From the NCBI GenBank assembly GCA_964235605.1, contig CAXSCR010000060.1, forward strand, positions 1-28,228: a stretch of 28,228 bases of DNA, in the 5' to 3' direction. This document shows, piece by piece, positions 1 through 6,929 of this stretch; positions within the stretch are counted from its first letter, which is position 1, and the number at the start of each line of letters is the position of its first letter. The notes beneath the pieces were generated by a model that was given only the letters and a program-made list of their open reading frames with translations, made no database searches and was not told where the DNA came from. Source of the DNA: DATCRE01 sp964235605 (GTDB taxonomy: Bacteria; Bacteroidota; Bacteroidia; Cytophagales; Cyclobacteriaceae). The translations under genes and the position numbers were made by a program.

Positions 1-240
1 AGGGACGAAGGACGAAGTACGAGGGACGAGGTAATTGATTAGTGGAAAGAATTGCGCTTTCAAACGATGATTGTTATCTGCAGCTTTTACTTAGTCAAGA
101 AATACAAATCCTTAACATGAGCCCGACATGTGAGCACCTGCATAAAACTTTAAAAAATCGAGCTAGCAGCTCAAAGCTAGCAGCAAGTAGCTATAAGTTT
201 GATATTAAAAACTTAAAAGCGATTTCCCTGTTTGGCGTTG
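1..240. repeat. Non-coding stretch with degenerate short tandem repeats
   Basis: Bases 1-31 are a run of imperfect 7-base units of the type GGACGAAG/TACGAGG/GACGAGG. A second patch at about 161-193 repeats the words GCTAGCAGC and AGCAAGTAGC. I see no convincing gene. A 69-codon open frame at 42-251 has no recognisable domain, ends inside the rpsA promoter region and overlaps the repeat patch, so I left it out. The patches look like short-unit intergenic repeats produced by slippage; no function is evident. Confidence 0.5.
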
Positions 241-243
241 TGT

Positions 244-279
244 TTTGGTAATGATATTTGGGGATTTTTATTACCTTTG
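244..279 (+). promoter_or_regulatory. Candidate rpsA promoter (TAnnTTTG-type)
   Basis: TACCTTTG at 272-279 matches the Bacteroidota -7 consensus TAnnTTTG. TTTG words upstream at 244-247 and 257-260 could act as the -33 element, but neither has the ideal 19-21 base spacing, so only the -7 box is convincing. Transcription would start near 285 and leave a leader of about 105 bases before the rpsA ATG at 391. Confidence 0.4.
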
Positions 280-283
280 CGGT

Positions 284-320
284 CCGTTTGTTTGAACGGT
301 CTTTCCGAGCCATTGGAAAG
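284..320 (+). promoter_or_regulatory. Two tandem hairpins in the rpsA 5' leader
   Basis: CCGTT (284-288) pairs with AACGG (295-299). One base later CTTTCC (301-306) pairs with GGAAAG (315-320). Both stems are perfect, with loops of 6 and 8 bases, and they lie at the very start of the predicted rpsA transcript. S1 represses its own translation through a structured leader in Escherichia coli. An equivalent role here is inference from position only. Confidence 0.4.
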
Positions 321-390
321 TAATTTTTGAAACTTAATTTGTAGCAAGTTGGCCCGGCGGTTACATGTATTTGGGCATTTTAATCTTATT

Positions 391-2427
391 ATGGCAAAAG
401 CACAAAAACCAGCAGATAAACCTAAAAAGTCTGTCTCTGAAGAAGAAGCTAAAGCTTCCGCAAAAAAGACTGCAAAATCTGCAGCTCCTGAAATTGAATT
501 CGACGAAGAAGATCCTTTGTTGGAGATTAAATCACTTAAGAAAGAAGAAGACGAGATCGACACAGAAGCAATTCCTGTTGCCGAACTTAAAAAAGCAATT
601 CACGTGAACCTGATACCAGGTGAATTTGATTGGGAAGCTTTCGATCGTAAGGGATTTGGAGAAGGTTATTCTAAAAAAGATCGTGATGATCTTGAGAAAG
701 TTTATTCAGCCACAGGTACAACTGTAAATGAAAGCGAACTTGTAGAAGGTGTAGTAGTAGGTATCAATGATCGCGATGTTATCCTTAACATTGGTTTCAA
801 GTCTGATGGACTAGTGCCATTGGCTGAATTCAAAGATCTACCTAACCTAAAAGTAGGTGATATTGTTGACCTCTTCATTGAAGAACGTGAAGACAAAATG
901 GGTCAGCTTATCCTAAGCCGTAGAAAAGCAAAATTATTGAAAGGTTGGGAGCTTGTTCAAAAAGCGCTTGATAAAGATACAATCATTGAAGGTTTTGTTA
1001 AACGCAGAACTAAAGGTGGTCTTATCGTGGATGTATTCGGCATTGAAGCATTCTTACCAGGTTCACAAATTGACGTTAAGCCTATTCGTGATTTCGATAT
1101 TTATGTGAACAAGACAATGGAAGTGAAAGTTGTGAAAATCAACTACACGAATGATAACGTTGTTGTGTCTCATAAGGTGTTGATCGAAAAAGATCTTGAA
1201 GAACAAAAAGTAGCTATCCTCAGCAACCTTGAAAAAGGACAAGTGCTTGAAGGTACTATTAAGAACATGACCAACTTTGGTGTGTTCATTGATCTTGGAG
1301 GTGTTGACGGTTTACTTCATATTACCGATATATCATGGGGTCGTATTAACCACCCCGATGAAGTTCTTAAACTTGATCAAATTGTTAAAGTGGTTGTACT
1401 TGACTTCGATGAAGACAAGAAGAGAATATCATTGGGCATGAAGCAACTTACTTCTCACCCTTGGGATTCATTAGCAGCCGACATCATTGTTGGTTCTAAA
1501 GTTAAGGGTAAGATTGTTAACGTTGCTGATTATGGCGCGTTCCTTGAACTTCAGCCAGGTGTTGAAGGTTTGATCCACGTTTCAGAAATGAGCTGGTCAC
1601 AACATTTACGTAATCCGCAAGATTTCATGAAGGTGGGTGATGAGATCGAAGCTGTTGTATTGACCTTAGATCGTGATGAACGTAAGATGTCACTTGGCAT
1701 CAAACAACTTTCTGAAGATCCTTGGACAAGACAAGACGTGCTTACTAAATATGCAATTGGCACGAAACATAAAGGCATCGTTCGTAACCTTACAAATTTC
1801 GGTTTGTTCATTGAACTTGAAGAAGGTATTGACGGCTTAGTTCATGTTTCAGATTTGAGCTGGACTAAGAAAATCAAACATCCTTCTGAGTTTGTAAAAG
1901 TTGGCGAAGAGATGGCCGTTCAAGTTCTTGAACTTGATGCAGCTAACCGCAGATTAGCACTTAGTCATAAACACCTTGAAGAAAATCCTTGGGATACCTT
2001 CGAGACTATCTTCACTATTGGTTCTGTACATAAGTGTACTGTCAACAGCAAGAACGACAAGGGCGTTGTACTTGAATTACCATACGGTATTGAAGGGTTC
2101 TGCTCTTCTAAGAACGTAGCGAAAGAAGATGGTAGCAAAGCTGAAGTTGGCGATGCATTAGACTTCAAAGTTCAAGAGTTCTCTAAAGACGACAGAAGAA
2201 TTGTGTTATCACACAGAGCTACTTACTCTTCAGAAGATGAGAAACAACAACCAGCAACACAAGCCGCAGGTGGTAACAAACCTGGAGCTGCTGGCGCTAA
2301 GAAGGCACCTTCGAAAGGCAAAACCATCGATAACATTAACCAACAGTCAGAGAAATCTACATTGGGAGATATCGAGGCTTTGAGTGCTTTGAAAGAGAAA
2401 ATGTCAGGTCCTAAAGGCGATGCTTAA
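391..2427 (+). CDS. rpsA: 30S ribosomal protein S1
   Basis: S1 is the large RNA-binding protein of the small ribosomal subunit that helps bind mRNA during initiation. The 678-residue product has six consecutive S1/OB-fold domains covering roughly residues 105-630. Domains 3 to 5 carry the classic pattern with NFGVFIDL, DYGAFLEL and NFGLFIEL cores, each followed by an H(I/V)(T/S) segment and a final ISLG/MSLG/LALS strand. A lysine-, alanine- and acid-rich extension of about 100 residues precedes domain 1, so it is longer than the 557-residue E. coli protein. I place the start at 391 (MAKAQKPADK) because the 14 codons upstream from 349 are unlike S1 and lie in the leader. The gene stands alone between a candidate promoter at 244-279 and a terminator at 2454-2485. 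The hairpins at 284-320 may serve autoregulation. Confidence 0.96.
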   Translation: MAKAQKPADKPKKSVSEEEAKASAKKTAKSAAPEIEFDEEDPLLEIKSLKKEEDEIDTEAIPVAELKKAIHVNLIPGEFDWEAFDRKGFGEGYSKKDRDDLEKVYSATGTTVNESELVEGVVVGINDRDVILNIGFKSDGLVPLAEFKDLPNLKVGDIVDLFIEEREDKMGQLILSRRKAKLLKGWELVQKALDKDTIIEGFVKRRTKGGLIVDVFGIEAFLPGSQIDVKPIRDFDIYVNKTMEVKVVKINYTNDNVVVSHKVLIEKDLEEQKVAILSNLEKGQVLEGTIKNMTNFGVFIDLGGVDGLLHITDISWGRINHPDEVLKLDQIVKVVVLDFDEDKKRISLGMKQLTSHPWDSLAADIIVGSKVKGKIVNVADYGAFLELQPGVEGLIHVSEMSWSQHLRNPQDFMKVGDEIEAVVLTLDRDERKMSLGIKQLSEDPWTRQDVLTKYAIGTKHKGIVRNLTNFGLFIELEEGIDGLVHVSDLSWTKKIKHPSEFVKVGEEMAVQVLELDAANRRLALSHKHLEENPWDTFETIFTIGSVHKCTVNSKNDKGVVLELPYGIEGFCSSKNVAKEDGSKAEVGDALDFKVQEFSKDDRRIVLSHRATYSSEDEKQQPATQAAGGNKPGAAGAKKAPSKGKTIDNINQQSEKSTLGDIEALSALKEKMSGPKGDA

Positions 2428-2453
2428 GGATTAGATGTATTAAATACTTGAAG

Positions 2454-2485
2454 AAAGGTGATCCAAAAGATCACCTTTTCTTTTT
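2454..2485 (+). terminator. Rho-independent terminator of rpsA
   Basis: A perfect 10-base-pair stem, AAAGGTGATC (2454-2463) with GATCACCTTT (2469-2478) and loop CAAAA, is followed by TCTTTTT. It begins 27 bases after the rpsA stop codon. Confidence 0.88.
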
Positions 2486-2492
2486 GTGGAGG

Positions 2493-2522
2493 TTGTAATC
2501 CACTCCAATTTTTTTAGTTTTG
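2493..2522 (+). promoter_or_regulatory. Candidate promoter of tRNA-Cys
   Basis: TAGTTTTG at 2515-2522 fits TAnnTTTG, with TTG at 2493-2495 placed 19 bases upstream as the -33 element. The tRNA begins 13 bases after the box. The match in sequence, spacing and distance makes this the best promoter in the window. Confidence 0.55.
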
Positions 2523-2534
2523 TGACTGTTAGCC

Positions 2535-2605
2535 GGTCTCGTGGCCGAGTGGCTAGGCTGAGCTCTGCAAAAGCTCCTACAGCGGTTCGAATCCGCTCGA
2601 GACCT
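2535..2605 (+). tRNA. tRNA-Cys (anticodon GCA)
   Basis: A full cloverleaf can be drawn by hand. The acceptor stem is GGTCTCG with CGAGACC, the D stem GCC/GGC, and the anticodon stem GAGCT/AGCTC around loop CTGCAAA, which carries GCA. The variable loop has 4 bases and the T arm is AGCGG-TTCGAAT-CCGCT. The discriminator is T, normal for tRNA-Cys (U73). Length is 71 bases and CCA is not encoded. The gene borders the accessory island at 2650-6930, and tRNA 3' ends are common integration sites, but I found no second copy of its 3' end in the window. The cognate synthetase cysS lies at 14634-16139. Confidence 0.95.
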
Positions 2606-2610
2606 CTTAT

Positions 2611-2647
2611 AACCTTGGAATCCCTTTTGATTTCAAGGTTTTTTTAT
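2611..2647 (+). terminator. Terminator of tRNA-Cys
   Basis: AACCTTG (2611-2617) pairs with CAAGGTT (2634-2640) and is followed by TTTTT. It lies six bases after the tRNA. Confidence 0.75.
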
Positions 2648-2745
2648 TTTCTGGGACTACGTTGGGACTAATTTTACTCTTTAGAAAATTTTTCACCATC
2701 ACTTTATGTAAGGTGAAGTACCGTTGCGTAATGTTTGAAGTTGAA

Positions 2746-3054
2746 CTAGATGATCTGTGAAATCAGATCATGATTGAGAACAAATTTTAACTGCGGCCTT
2801 CCTCTTTTTCTCTGCATATCAGATTCAAGATTTACAGCTTTGATCAAGCCCCTTATTTGAAACATCAAAAGATTTTGAACCAATGCGCCCGAGCTAATTG
2901 ATATGCCTTTACTTTTTAAGTTTTGGCTGACTCCGTTGATTGAATGAATTTCATTAGGTAGTAATAACAGAATTTGAAGAAGTGCTTTTCGTATTTCTGT
3001 TTCTGGAATTGAAAAATGATCAAGTACCTGAATGGTTGTTTCGCTAACATTCAT
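2746..3054 (-). CDS. Small winged-helix-like putative DNA-binding protein
   Basis: A 102-residue protein with an ATG start at 3054. It is mainly helical through residue 75 and then has a basic segment RKRGRPQLKFVLN (about 83-95) that resembles the wing strands of small winged-helix regulators. The helix-turn-helix assignment is inference; I do not recognise a named family. It lies divergent to the XRE gene at 3292 with about 237 bases between them, an arrangement typical of regulator pairs on mobile elements. A terminator-like hairpin sits directly upstream on the same strand (3067-3120). The other strand has no competing long frame, which favours a real gene. Confidence 0.55.
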   Translation of the reverse strand: MNVSETTIQVLDHFSIPETEIRKALLQILLLLPNEIHSINGVSQNLKSKGISISSGALVQNLLMFQIRGLIKAVNLESDMQRKRGRPQLKFVLNHDLISQII

Positions 3055-3066
3055 AAGACTTATTCT

Positions 3067-3120
3067 AAAAAATCAGGCTGCGCTCTCAAAGGATGGGCTT
3101 CCAATCAAGAGGCAGCCTGA
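3067..3120 (-). terminator. Terminator-like hairpin just ahead of the 2746-3054 gene
   Basis: Read on the minus strand, TCAGGCTGC (3120-3112) pairs perfectly with GCAGCCTGA (3081-3073), and CTCT/AGAG extends the stem inward across a single bulged C. TTTTTTAG follows at once, and the ATG at 3054 is about 13 bases beyond the T run. No minus-strand gene lies immediately upstream. It is therefore either an attenuator in this gene's leader or a relic terminator. Confidence 0.5.
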
Positions 3121-3257
3121 AAAATTTTATTGAATATACTAAAATGACAGTTATTAGCAAATTAAAAGTATTTATAAGGTCATTAAACGCCTTACTTAGG
3201 TTATTTTTATCCCTTTTTGCAAGTTTTAGGAAGTATAAATTGTCTTCTTAATCGTAC

Positions 3258-3283
3258 TTAAAGGCTCTTTTATGAGCCTTTAA
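3258..3283 (+). promoter_or_regulatory. Palindrome ahead of the XRE gene, candidate operator
   Basis: TTAAAGGCTC (3258-3267) and GAGCCTTTAA (3274-3283) form a perfect 10-base inverted repeat around TTTTAT, ending eight bases before the ATG at 3292. It lacks a following T run, so it is not a typical terminator. Position suggests an operator for the Cro/CI-type protein encoded next, or an RNA hairpin limiting its translation. Confidence 0.45.
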
Positions 3284-3291
3284 ATCTCATA

Positions 3292-3513
3292 ATGGCTAAG
3301 AAGAATAGAGTTTTTAATAGGATAAAAGCCGTAATCGCGGAGCAAGGAAAAACCAATTTGTGGATTTCTGAGAAGCTTGGGGTACATACCAGCACTGTTT
3401 CAAAATGGTGCCGTAATGATATGCAGCCAACTGTAGAATCGCTTTTTGCCTTGGCTGATGTACTTGGAGTTGATGTACGAACACTCCTTGTTGCCAACAA
3501 AAAGGCTGAGTAA
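3292..3513 (+). CDS. XRE-family (Cro/CI-type) helix-turn-helix regulator
   Basis: This 73-residue protein is essentially one HTH_3 domain. It has the usual order: a basic N-terminal helix (NRIKAVIAEQG), the HTH pair (NLWISEKLGVHTSTVSKWCR) and closing helices (SLFALADVLGVDVRTLL). Small proteins of this kind repress phage, plasmid or toxin-antitoxin promoters as dimers. No dimerisation or sensor domain is present. A perfect palindrome just upstream suggests autoregulation. It is followed by a frameshifted second XRE gene at 3634-3881, so two related regulators once lay in tandem. The target genes cannot be named from sequence. Confidence 0.85.
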   Translation: MAKKNRVFNRIKAVIAEQGKTNLWISEKLGVHTSTVSKWCRNDMQPTVESLFALADVLGVDVRTLLVANKKAE

Positions 3514-3633
3514 ACGGCTGGCATTCACCTACTTTTTTAGCACCATTCACTTCGGTCAAAATTCCATTAATCGGAAATAGCACCTTTTGATGCTAACGTA
3601 GGGAAATTGGTTTAATCAATTTCGTCACTGTTA

Positions 3634-3881
3634 ATGAGACGAAATAGGAACCAGGACTATATTAAAGCCTTTGGCAAGCATCTGAAGAAATTAAGACTTT
3701 CTAAAGAACTAACCCAGGAGGAACTTTCATTTAGGTCTGTCTACAGCTAAGTCATCGGGGTAGAATTGAAAGAGGTGAAAGAACCCTCACAGTTCCAACG
3801 CTATATATATTGGCTGTTGCACTAGGCGAAGAACCTAGAAAATTGCTTGACTTCAAGTTTAAGGCGAAGAAGGAAGATTAA
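3634..3881 (+). pseudogene. XRE-family regulator, frameshifted
   Basis: Frame one from ATG 3634 reads MRRNRNQDYIKAFGKHLKKL then RLSKELTQEELSFRS, the first half of a Cro/CI HTH domain, and stops at 3748-3750. In the next frame, from 3741, the sequence continues as LQLSHRGRIERGERTLTVP then TLYILAVALGEEPRKLLDF and ends at 3881, which is the second half of the same domain. Missing one base near 3739-3741, inside the recognition-helix region, explains the break. The intact protein would have been about 82 residues. Its end overlaps upstream codons of the GNAT frame, but the likely GNAT start at 3901 lies clear of it. Confidence 0.8.
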
Positions 3882-3900
3882 TGATTTCATTTTGGCGGAT

Positions 3901-4470
3901 ATGCGAAGAGGGAACAACGATGATAAAGCGTTAGTAATTGAAATTCTTAAAAAATCGTTTGACGATAACAAGAGTGTCAATTATGTTGTGAAGCAGGATG
4001 AAAGAAGGAAGGAACGAATCGAAGGCCTAATGGAGTATTCGTACAATGTGTGTAACGCGTTCGGTGAAGTATGGATTTCAGATGACCAGGAAGCTTGTGC
4101 CTTGATATTTTTTCCTGACACTAAACGTACTTCTATTCTCACTCTTATTTGGGATTTAAAACTAGCGTTCTCTGTAATTGGAATAAGCAGAGTCAATGAA
4201 GTTTTAAAACGTGAATCGATGATTAAAAGCAATCATCCTCAAAAACCAATTTCTTATTTGTGGTTTATAGGAGTGAACCCACTTAGACAAAGTAAAGGCC
4301 TTGGAAGTGCTTTTATTAGGGAAGTTATTGATGAATGTGATCGGAAAAAAAGACCAACATATCTCGAGACGTCAATGGAAAAGAACATTCCATTTTATAA
4401 AAAATTCGGCTTTGAGATTTTCCAATCCCTGAATCTTACCTATACACTTTACCAGCTACGTAGAGTTTAA
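3901..4470 (+). CDS. GNAT-family N-acetyltransferase
   Basis: A 189-residue acetyl-CoA-dependent acetyltransferase. The motif A core is visible as LWFIGVNPLRQSKGLGSAFI (about residues 119-138). It carries the R/Q-x-x-G-x-G/A type pyrophosphate loop (RQSKGLGS) after a beta strand, and the C-terminal IPFYKKFGFEIF segment is typical of motif B. The acceptor substrate is unknown. I chose ATG 3901; an upstream start at 3847 would overlap the XRE pseudogene and adds a basic segment unlike GNAT proteins. The gene is intact although its neighbours on both sides carry frameshifts. Confidence 0.85.
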   Translation: MRRGNNDDKALVIEILKKSFDDNKSVNYVVKQDERRKERIEGLMEYSYNVCNAFGEVWISDDQEACALIFFPDTKRTSILTLIWDLKLAFSVIGISRVNEVLKRESMIKSNHPQKPISYLWFIGVNPLRQSKGLGSAFIREVIDECDRKKRPTYLETSMEKNIPFYKKFGFEIFQSLNLTYTLYQLRRV

Positions 4471-4543
4471 ACATCAATTTTTTATGATTTGATTTTACTG
4501 TTCCAAATGGAATAGTTGTGATGTTTTCTTAAATGCGAGTGCT

Positions 4544-5641
4544 ATGTATTTCCTAGATACGAAAATGCACATGGTTACTTTTTTAATAACCATGTTTGAA
4601 ATAGTTATGCTTGTTTTTCAGGTTATCTATTTCCTTCAAAGACCGACAGACAAGAGCAGGCTGCAATATCTGATATTGCTAGTTTGCCTGATTGTGTATA
4701 ATGTTTGTAGTGGCCTCTTCACAGACCCAAACATTTCCCATTCCCACCACGATTCAAACCATAGTTGCTTACCTAGTGGGCTTCATCATGTCTATGTATG
4801 TGATTTACTATTTTTATAAAGTATTTGATTTAAAACATCTTAAATTTTTTGCCACCTACGGTTTATTGCTTTTCCTTTTCCTTCCATTTGCTTTTCTTTT
4901 TGTCGTTCCATTCCTTCTTACCGGTGATTCACGTTTAAGCGGAAAGCTTACTGTGGTAATTCCATTTTTTTATGGATTGGGTTTTATATACAGCGTAACC
5001 CGCGCCTTGTTAATTAAATTCAACATTCACAGAAAAGAAGGAAAGTTAATTGATGATGCATTGTATCAACATGCAGTAGTCGCTTATATTTCAATGGTAT
5101 GTTGGGCAGCGTTACCTGTAATCGTTTTCTTTGGGGGATTTTCAAGTTTTAGAACAATCTGTAACCAACGCTGGCTTCCTAATGATGACAATAATTTATG
5201 TGAAGTCAACCATAAAACAGTCCCGTAAGGAATATCTTCAACTCATTCAATCCGAGAGAAGTCTTAAGGAACTTAACAGTGATTTGAAACGAAAAGTAAA
5301 ACGGAGAACTAAAAAGCTTGAGCGATTAATGGAAGAACGGAAAACAACGTTTATTAACCTTGCTCACGAAACGAAAACACCACTTACTCTTATCAATAAT
5401 TATTTGAATGAGTATATCGAGAAAAAGGGCAATAGCGAAGAAATGCAAATTATCAAAAGTAACATTGGAAGGCTTACCAATGATATTGTAAATTTCTTTG
5501 ATGTTGAATCCTATGAAAAAGGTTTTTACAGGTGAAAATATAAATAAAGAATGTAGTATCATTTCTTTAGGCGTTGAGAATAACATTAAGGAATGGCAAT
5601 TGAATATTTATAATGAGATTGATAGTTGGGTTAATAGTTGA
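4544..5641 (+). pseudogene. Membrane histidine kinase, frameshifted and truncated
   Basis: Three frames join into one protein. Frame one (from 4544) and frame two (from about 4730) give several hydrophobic segments of a multi-pass membrane sensor. Frame three (from about 5131) gives a basic coiled coil (KRKVKRRTKKLERLMEER) and a HisKA phospho-acceptor box, FINLAHETKTPLTLI, with the histidine in AHETKTP. The shifts fit one extra base in the T/C runs near 4735 and an extra G in the five-G run at 5133-5137. A possible third shift at the five-T run of 5524-5528 extends the frame to 5641. The ATP-binding HATPase domain, a further 150 or so residues in normal kinases, is absent, so the gene also lost its 3' end. 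Confidence 0.82.
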
Positions 5642-5680
5642 TATTATTCATTGACATTGTTTTGAATTGGTTTTCAAGGT

Positions 5681-6157
5681 TTAAGGTTTTAAGATTTTTG
5701 GATAGTCCTCGAAATATAGATGATCGGTAGAAAGTTTCGATAACTCTTCATGCACTCCAAAATTAAAGGTCAAAAGGGTAACGTTGATTTGATCGTCATC
5801 TTTTCTAGCGATCTGTATTGCAGGAACAAAATCAATATCACCGGAGGATAGAACAATGTTATATTCTTTCATTGCATAGTAGACCAAATGTGATCCAATA
5901 GCAACATCAACTTGCTTTTGTGACCCACCTTCCATTTTATAAAGATTAACAATGAAGCCAGCTTTTTTCATGGTGAAATAGAATTGATTTAACCCGAAGT
6001 CTACACCATAAGAATCAACACTATTAAATATGATTGGAAGACAAGGGCTTTTAAATTTGTCTTCTAAAAATTTCTTAGTCGCTATATAGTCAACTTTGCC
6101 GCGACCTTTACTTGCTTTCGTAACATAGCCAACATCAATGAGCCATACTAAATTCAT
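5681..6157 (-). CDS. NYN-domain (PIN-like) putative ribonuclease
   Basis: This 158-residue protein matches the LabA/DUF88-type NYN fold, a PIN-like metal-dependent nuclease domain. Acidic residues expected at the active site are D8 (WLIDVG), D84 (QVDVAIG), and D107 and D109 in the SSGDIDFVPAI motif. The usual asparagine soon after the first aspartate (FIDxxN) is not seen; VGY follows instead. I chose ATG 6157 because the fold begins there; a longer form from TTG 6202 adds 15 residues. It runs opposite to the broken kinase and radC genes on either side. The RNA target is unknown. NYN proteins occur both as housekeeping RNases and on mobile elements. Confidence 0.75.
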   Translation of the reverse strand: MNLVWLIDVGYVTKASKGRGKVDYIATKKFLEDKFKSPCLPIIFNSVDSYGVDFGLNQFYFTMKKAGFIVNLYKMEGGSQKQVDVAIGSHLVYYAMKEYNIVLSSGDIDFVPAIQIARKDDDQINVTLLTFNFGVHEELSKLSTDHLYFEDYPKILKP

Positions 6158-6255
6158 TTGCTCAATATAGCCATTTATGATTTCAGATACCTCCAACTTC
6201 AATTATCTATAAGTGCTTTCCACATAAGAAGTAAATTCTGGCGCTAGGTAACTCT

Positions 6256-6378
6256 GGGTGGCGATGCAGTGTCTTGTCAAAAGACTACGGCATAAAATTC
6301 AATGAGCCTTCGGCCTTTTATTCTTTTCAAATTTATTCCGTTTCCTTTTGACAAGCCAGCCACCCTTCGTTGGGGGTG
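6256..6378 (+). promoter_or_regulatory. Structured leader-like element ahead of the radC remnant
   Basis: CTTGTCAAAAG (6273-6283) pairs perfectly with CTTTTGACAAG (6345-6355). Outside it, GGGTGGC (6256-6262) pairs with GCCACCC (6359-6365). The same CACCC (6361-6365) can instead pair with GGGTG (6374-6378) to form a local hairpin 18 bases before ATG 6397. Inside the long loop, GCC-TTC-GGC (6306-6314) is followed by CTTTTATT. The two uses of CACCC exclude each other, as in RNA switches. An element boundary or a recombination site is the alternative. Confidence 0.45.
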
Positions 6379-6396
6379 CACCATAATTTAAATCTT

Positions 6397-6869
6397 ATGA
6401 TTATGGAAAGCACAAATGAAAACAAACAATTTGAAGTAGCAGAGATTCAGCTATCCTACAAGTCCAAAGTAAAAGCGTCATAAGACCGAAGATTTCAAGC
6501 TCAAAGGATGCTGAAAAAATTCTCAGAGAATCCTGGGATTCAGATAAACTTGAATTGGTTGAACAGTTTAAGATTCTTCTGGTTAACAGAGCCCATAAGG
6601 TTCTTGAAGTATTAGAAGTTTCACAAGGTGGCATCGCAGGCACAGTAGCCGACCCTAAAATTATATTTGTGAGCGCACTTAAAGCGGCAGCTTGTGGAAT
6701 CATACTATCTCATAATCACCCATCAGGAAATCTGAACGCTAGCCAGGCTGACATTGACCTTACAAAGAAATTGAAAGAAGCCGGAAGGTTTCTAGAAATT
6801 CAGATTCTCGATCACATCATTATTACCAGCGAGAAATATTTCTCTTTCGCTGATGAAGGGCTCTTGTAG
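6397..6869 (+). pseudogene. RadC-like JAMM (MPN+) domain protein, frameshifted
   Basis: Frame one from ATG 6397 reads MIMESTNENKQFEVAEIQLS and then YKSKVKAS before a stop at 6481-6483. From 6483 the next frame continues with RPKISSSKDAEKILRESW and the rest of the RadC domain to 6869. Losing one base at about 6481 accounts for the break. The metal-binding JAMM motif is intact: SHNHPSG followed by S and D in NASQADIDL. RadC-like proteins of about 150 residues are common on Bacteroidota mobile elements; despite the name, a DNA-repair role is not supported. An internal start (6555) might still make a fragment, but the N-terminal part would be lost. The structured element at 6256-6378 precedes it. 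Confidence 0.82.
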
Positions 6870-6899
6870 CCTTTTTTGATTTTTTAGAATGAAATAAAT

Positions 6900-6929
6900 C
6901 TCTCACAAGTTGGTACGAACTTGTGAGAG
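6900..6929. terminator. Strong hairpin between convergent radC remnant and CHAT gene
   Basis: CTCTCACAAGTT (6900-6911) pairs perfectly with AACTTGTGAGAG (6918-6929) around GGTACG. It lies 31 bases after the radC stop and 51 bases beyond the CHAT stop on the other strand, so it probably ends both transcripts. The following bases are only moderately T-rich on either side. Confidence 0.5.

Noticed and set aside
42..251. 69-codon open frame upstream of rpsA
   Set aside because: It spans a repeat patch, has no recognisable domain and runs up to the rpsA promoter candidate; composition looks non-coding.
213..563. 116-codon minus-strand frame across the rpsA start, serine-rich
   Set aside because: It is the antisense of the lysine- and glutamate-rich rpsA N-terminus, a common shadow pattern.
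3847..3900. Upstream extension of the GNAT protein
   Set aside because: The 18 extra residues are very basic, overlap the XRE pseudogene in another frame and are not GNAT-like, so ATG 3901 is preferred.
5524..5641. Full kinase ATP-binding domain after the HisKA box
   Set aside because: Only about 38 codons follow in the shifted frame and none show the N, G1 or G2 boxes; the opposite-strand NYN gene begins soon after.
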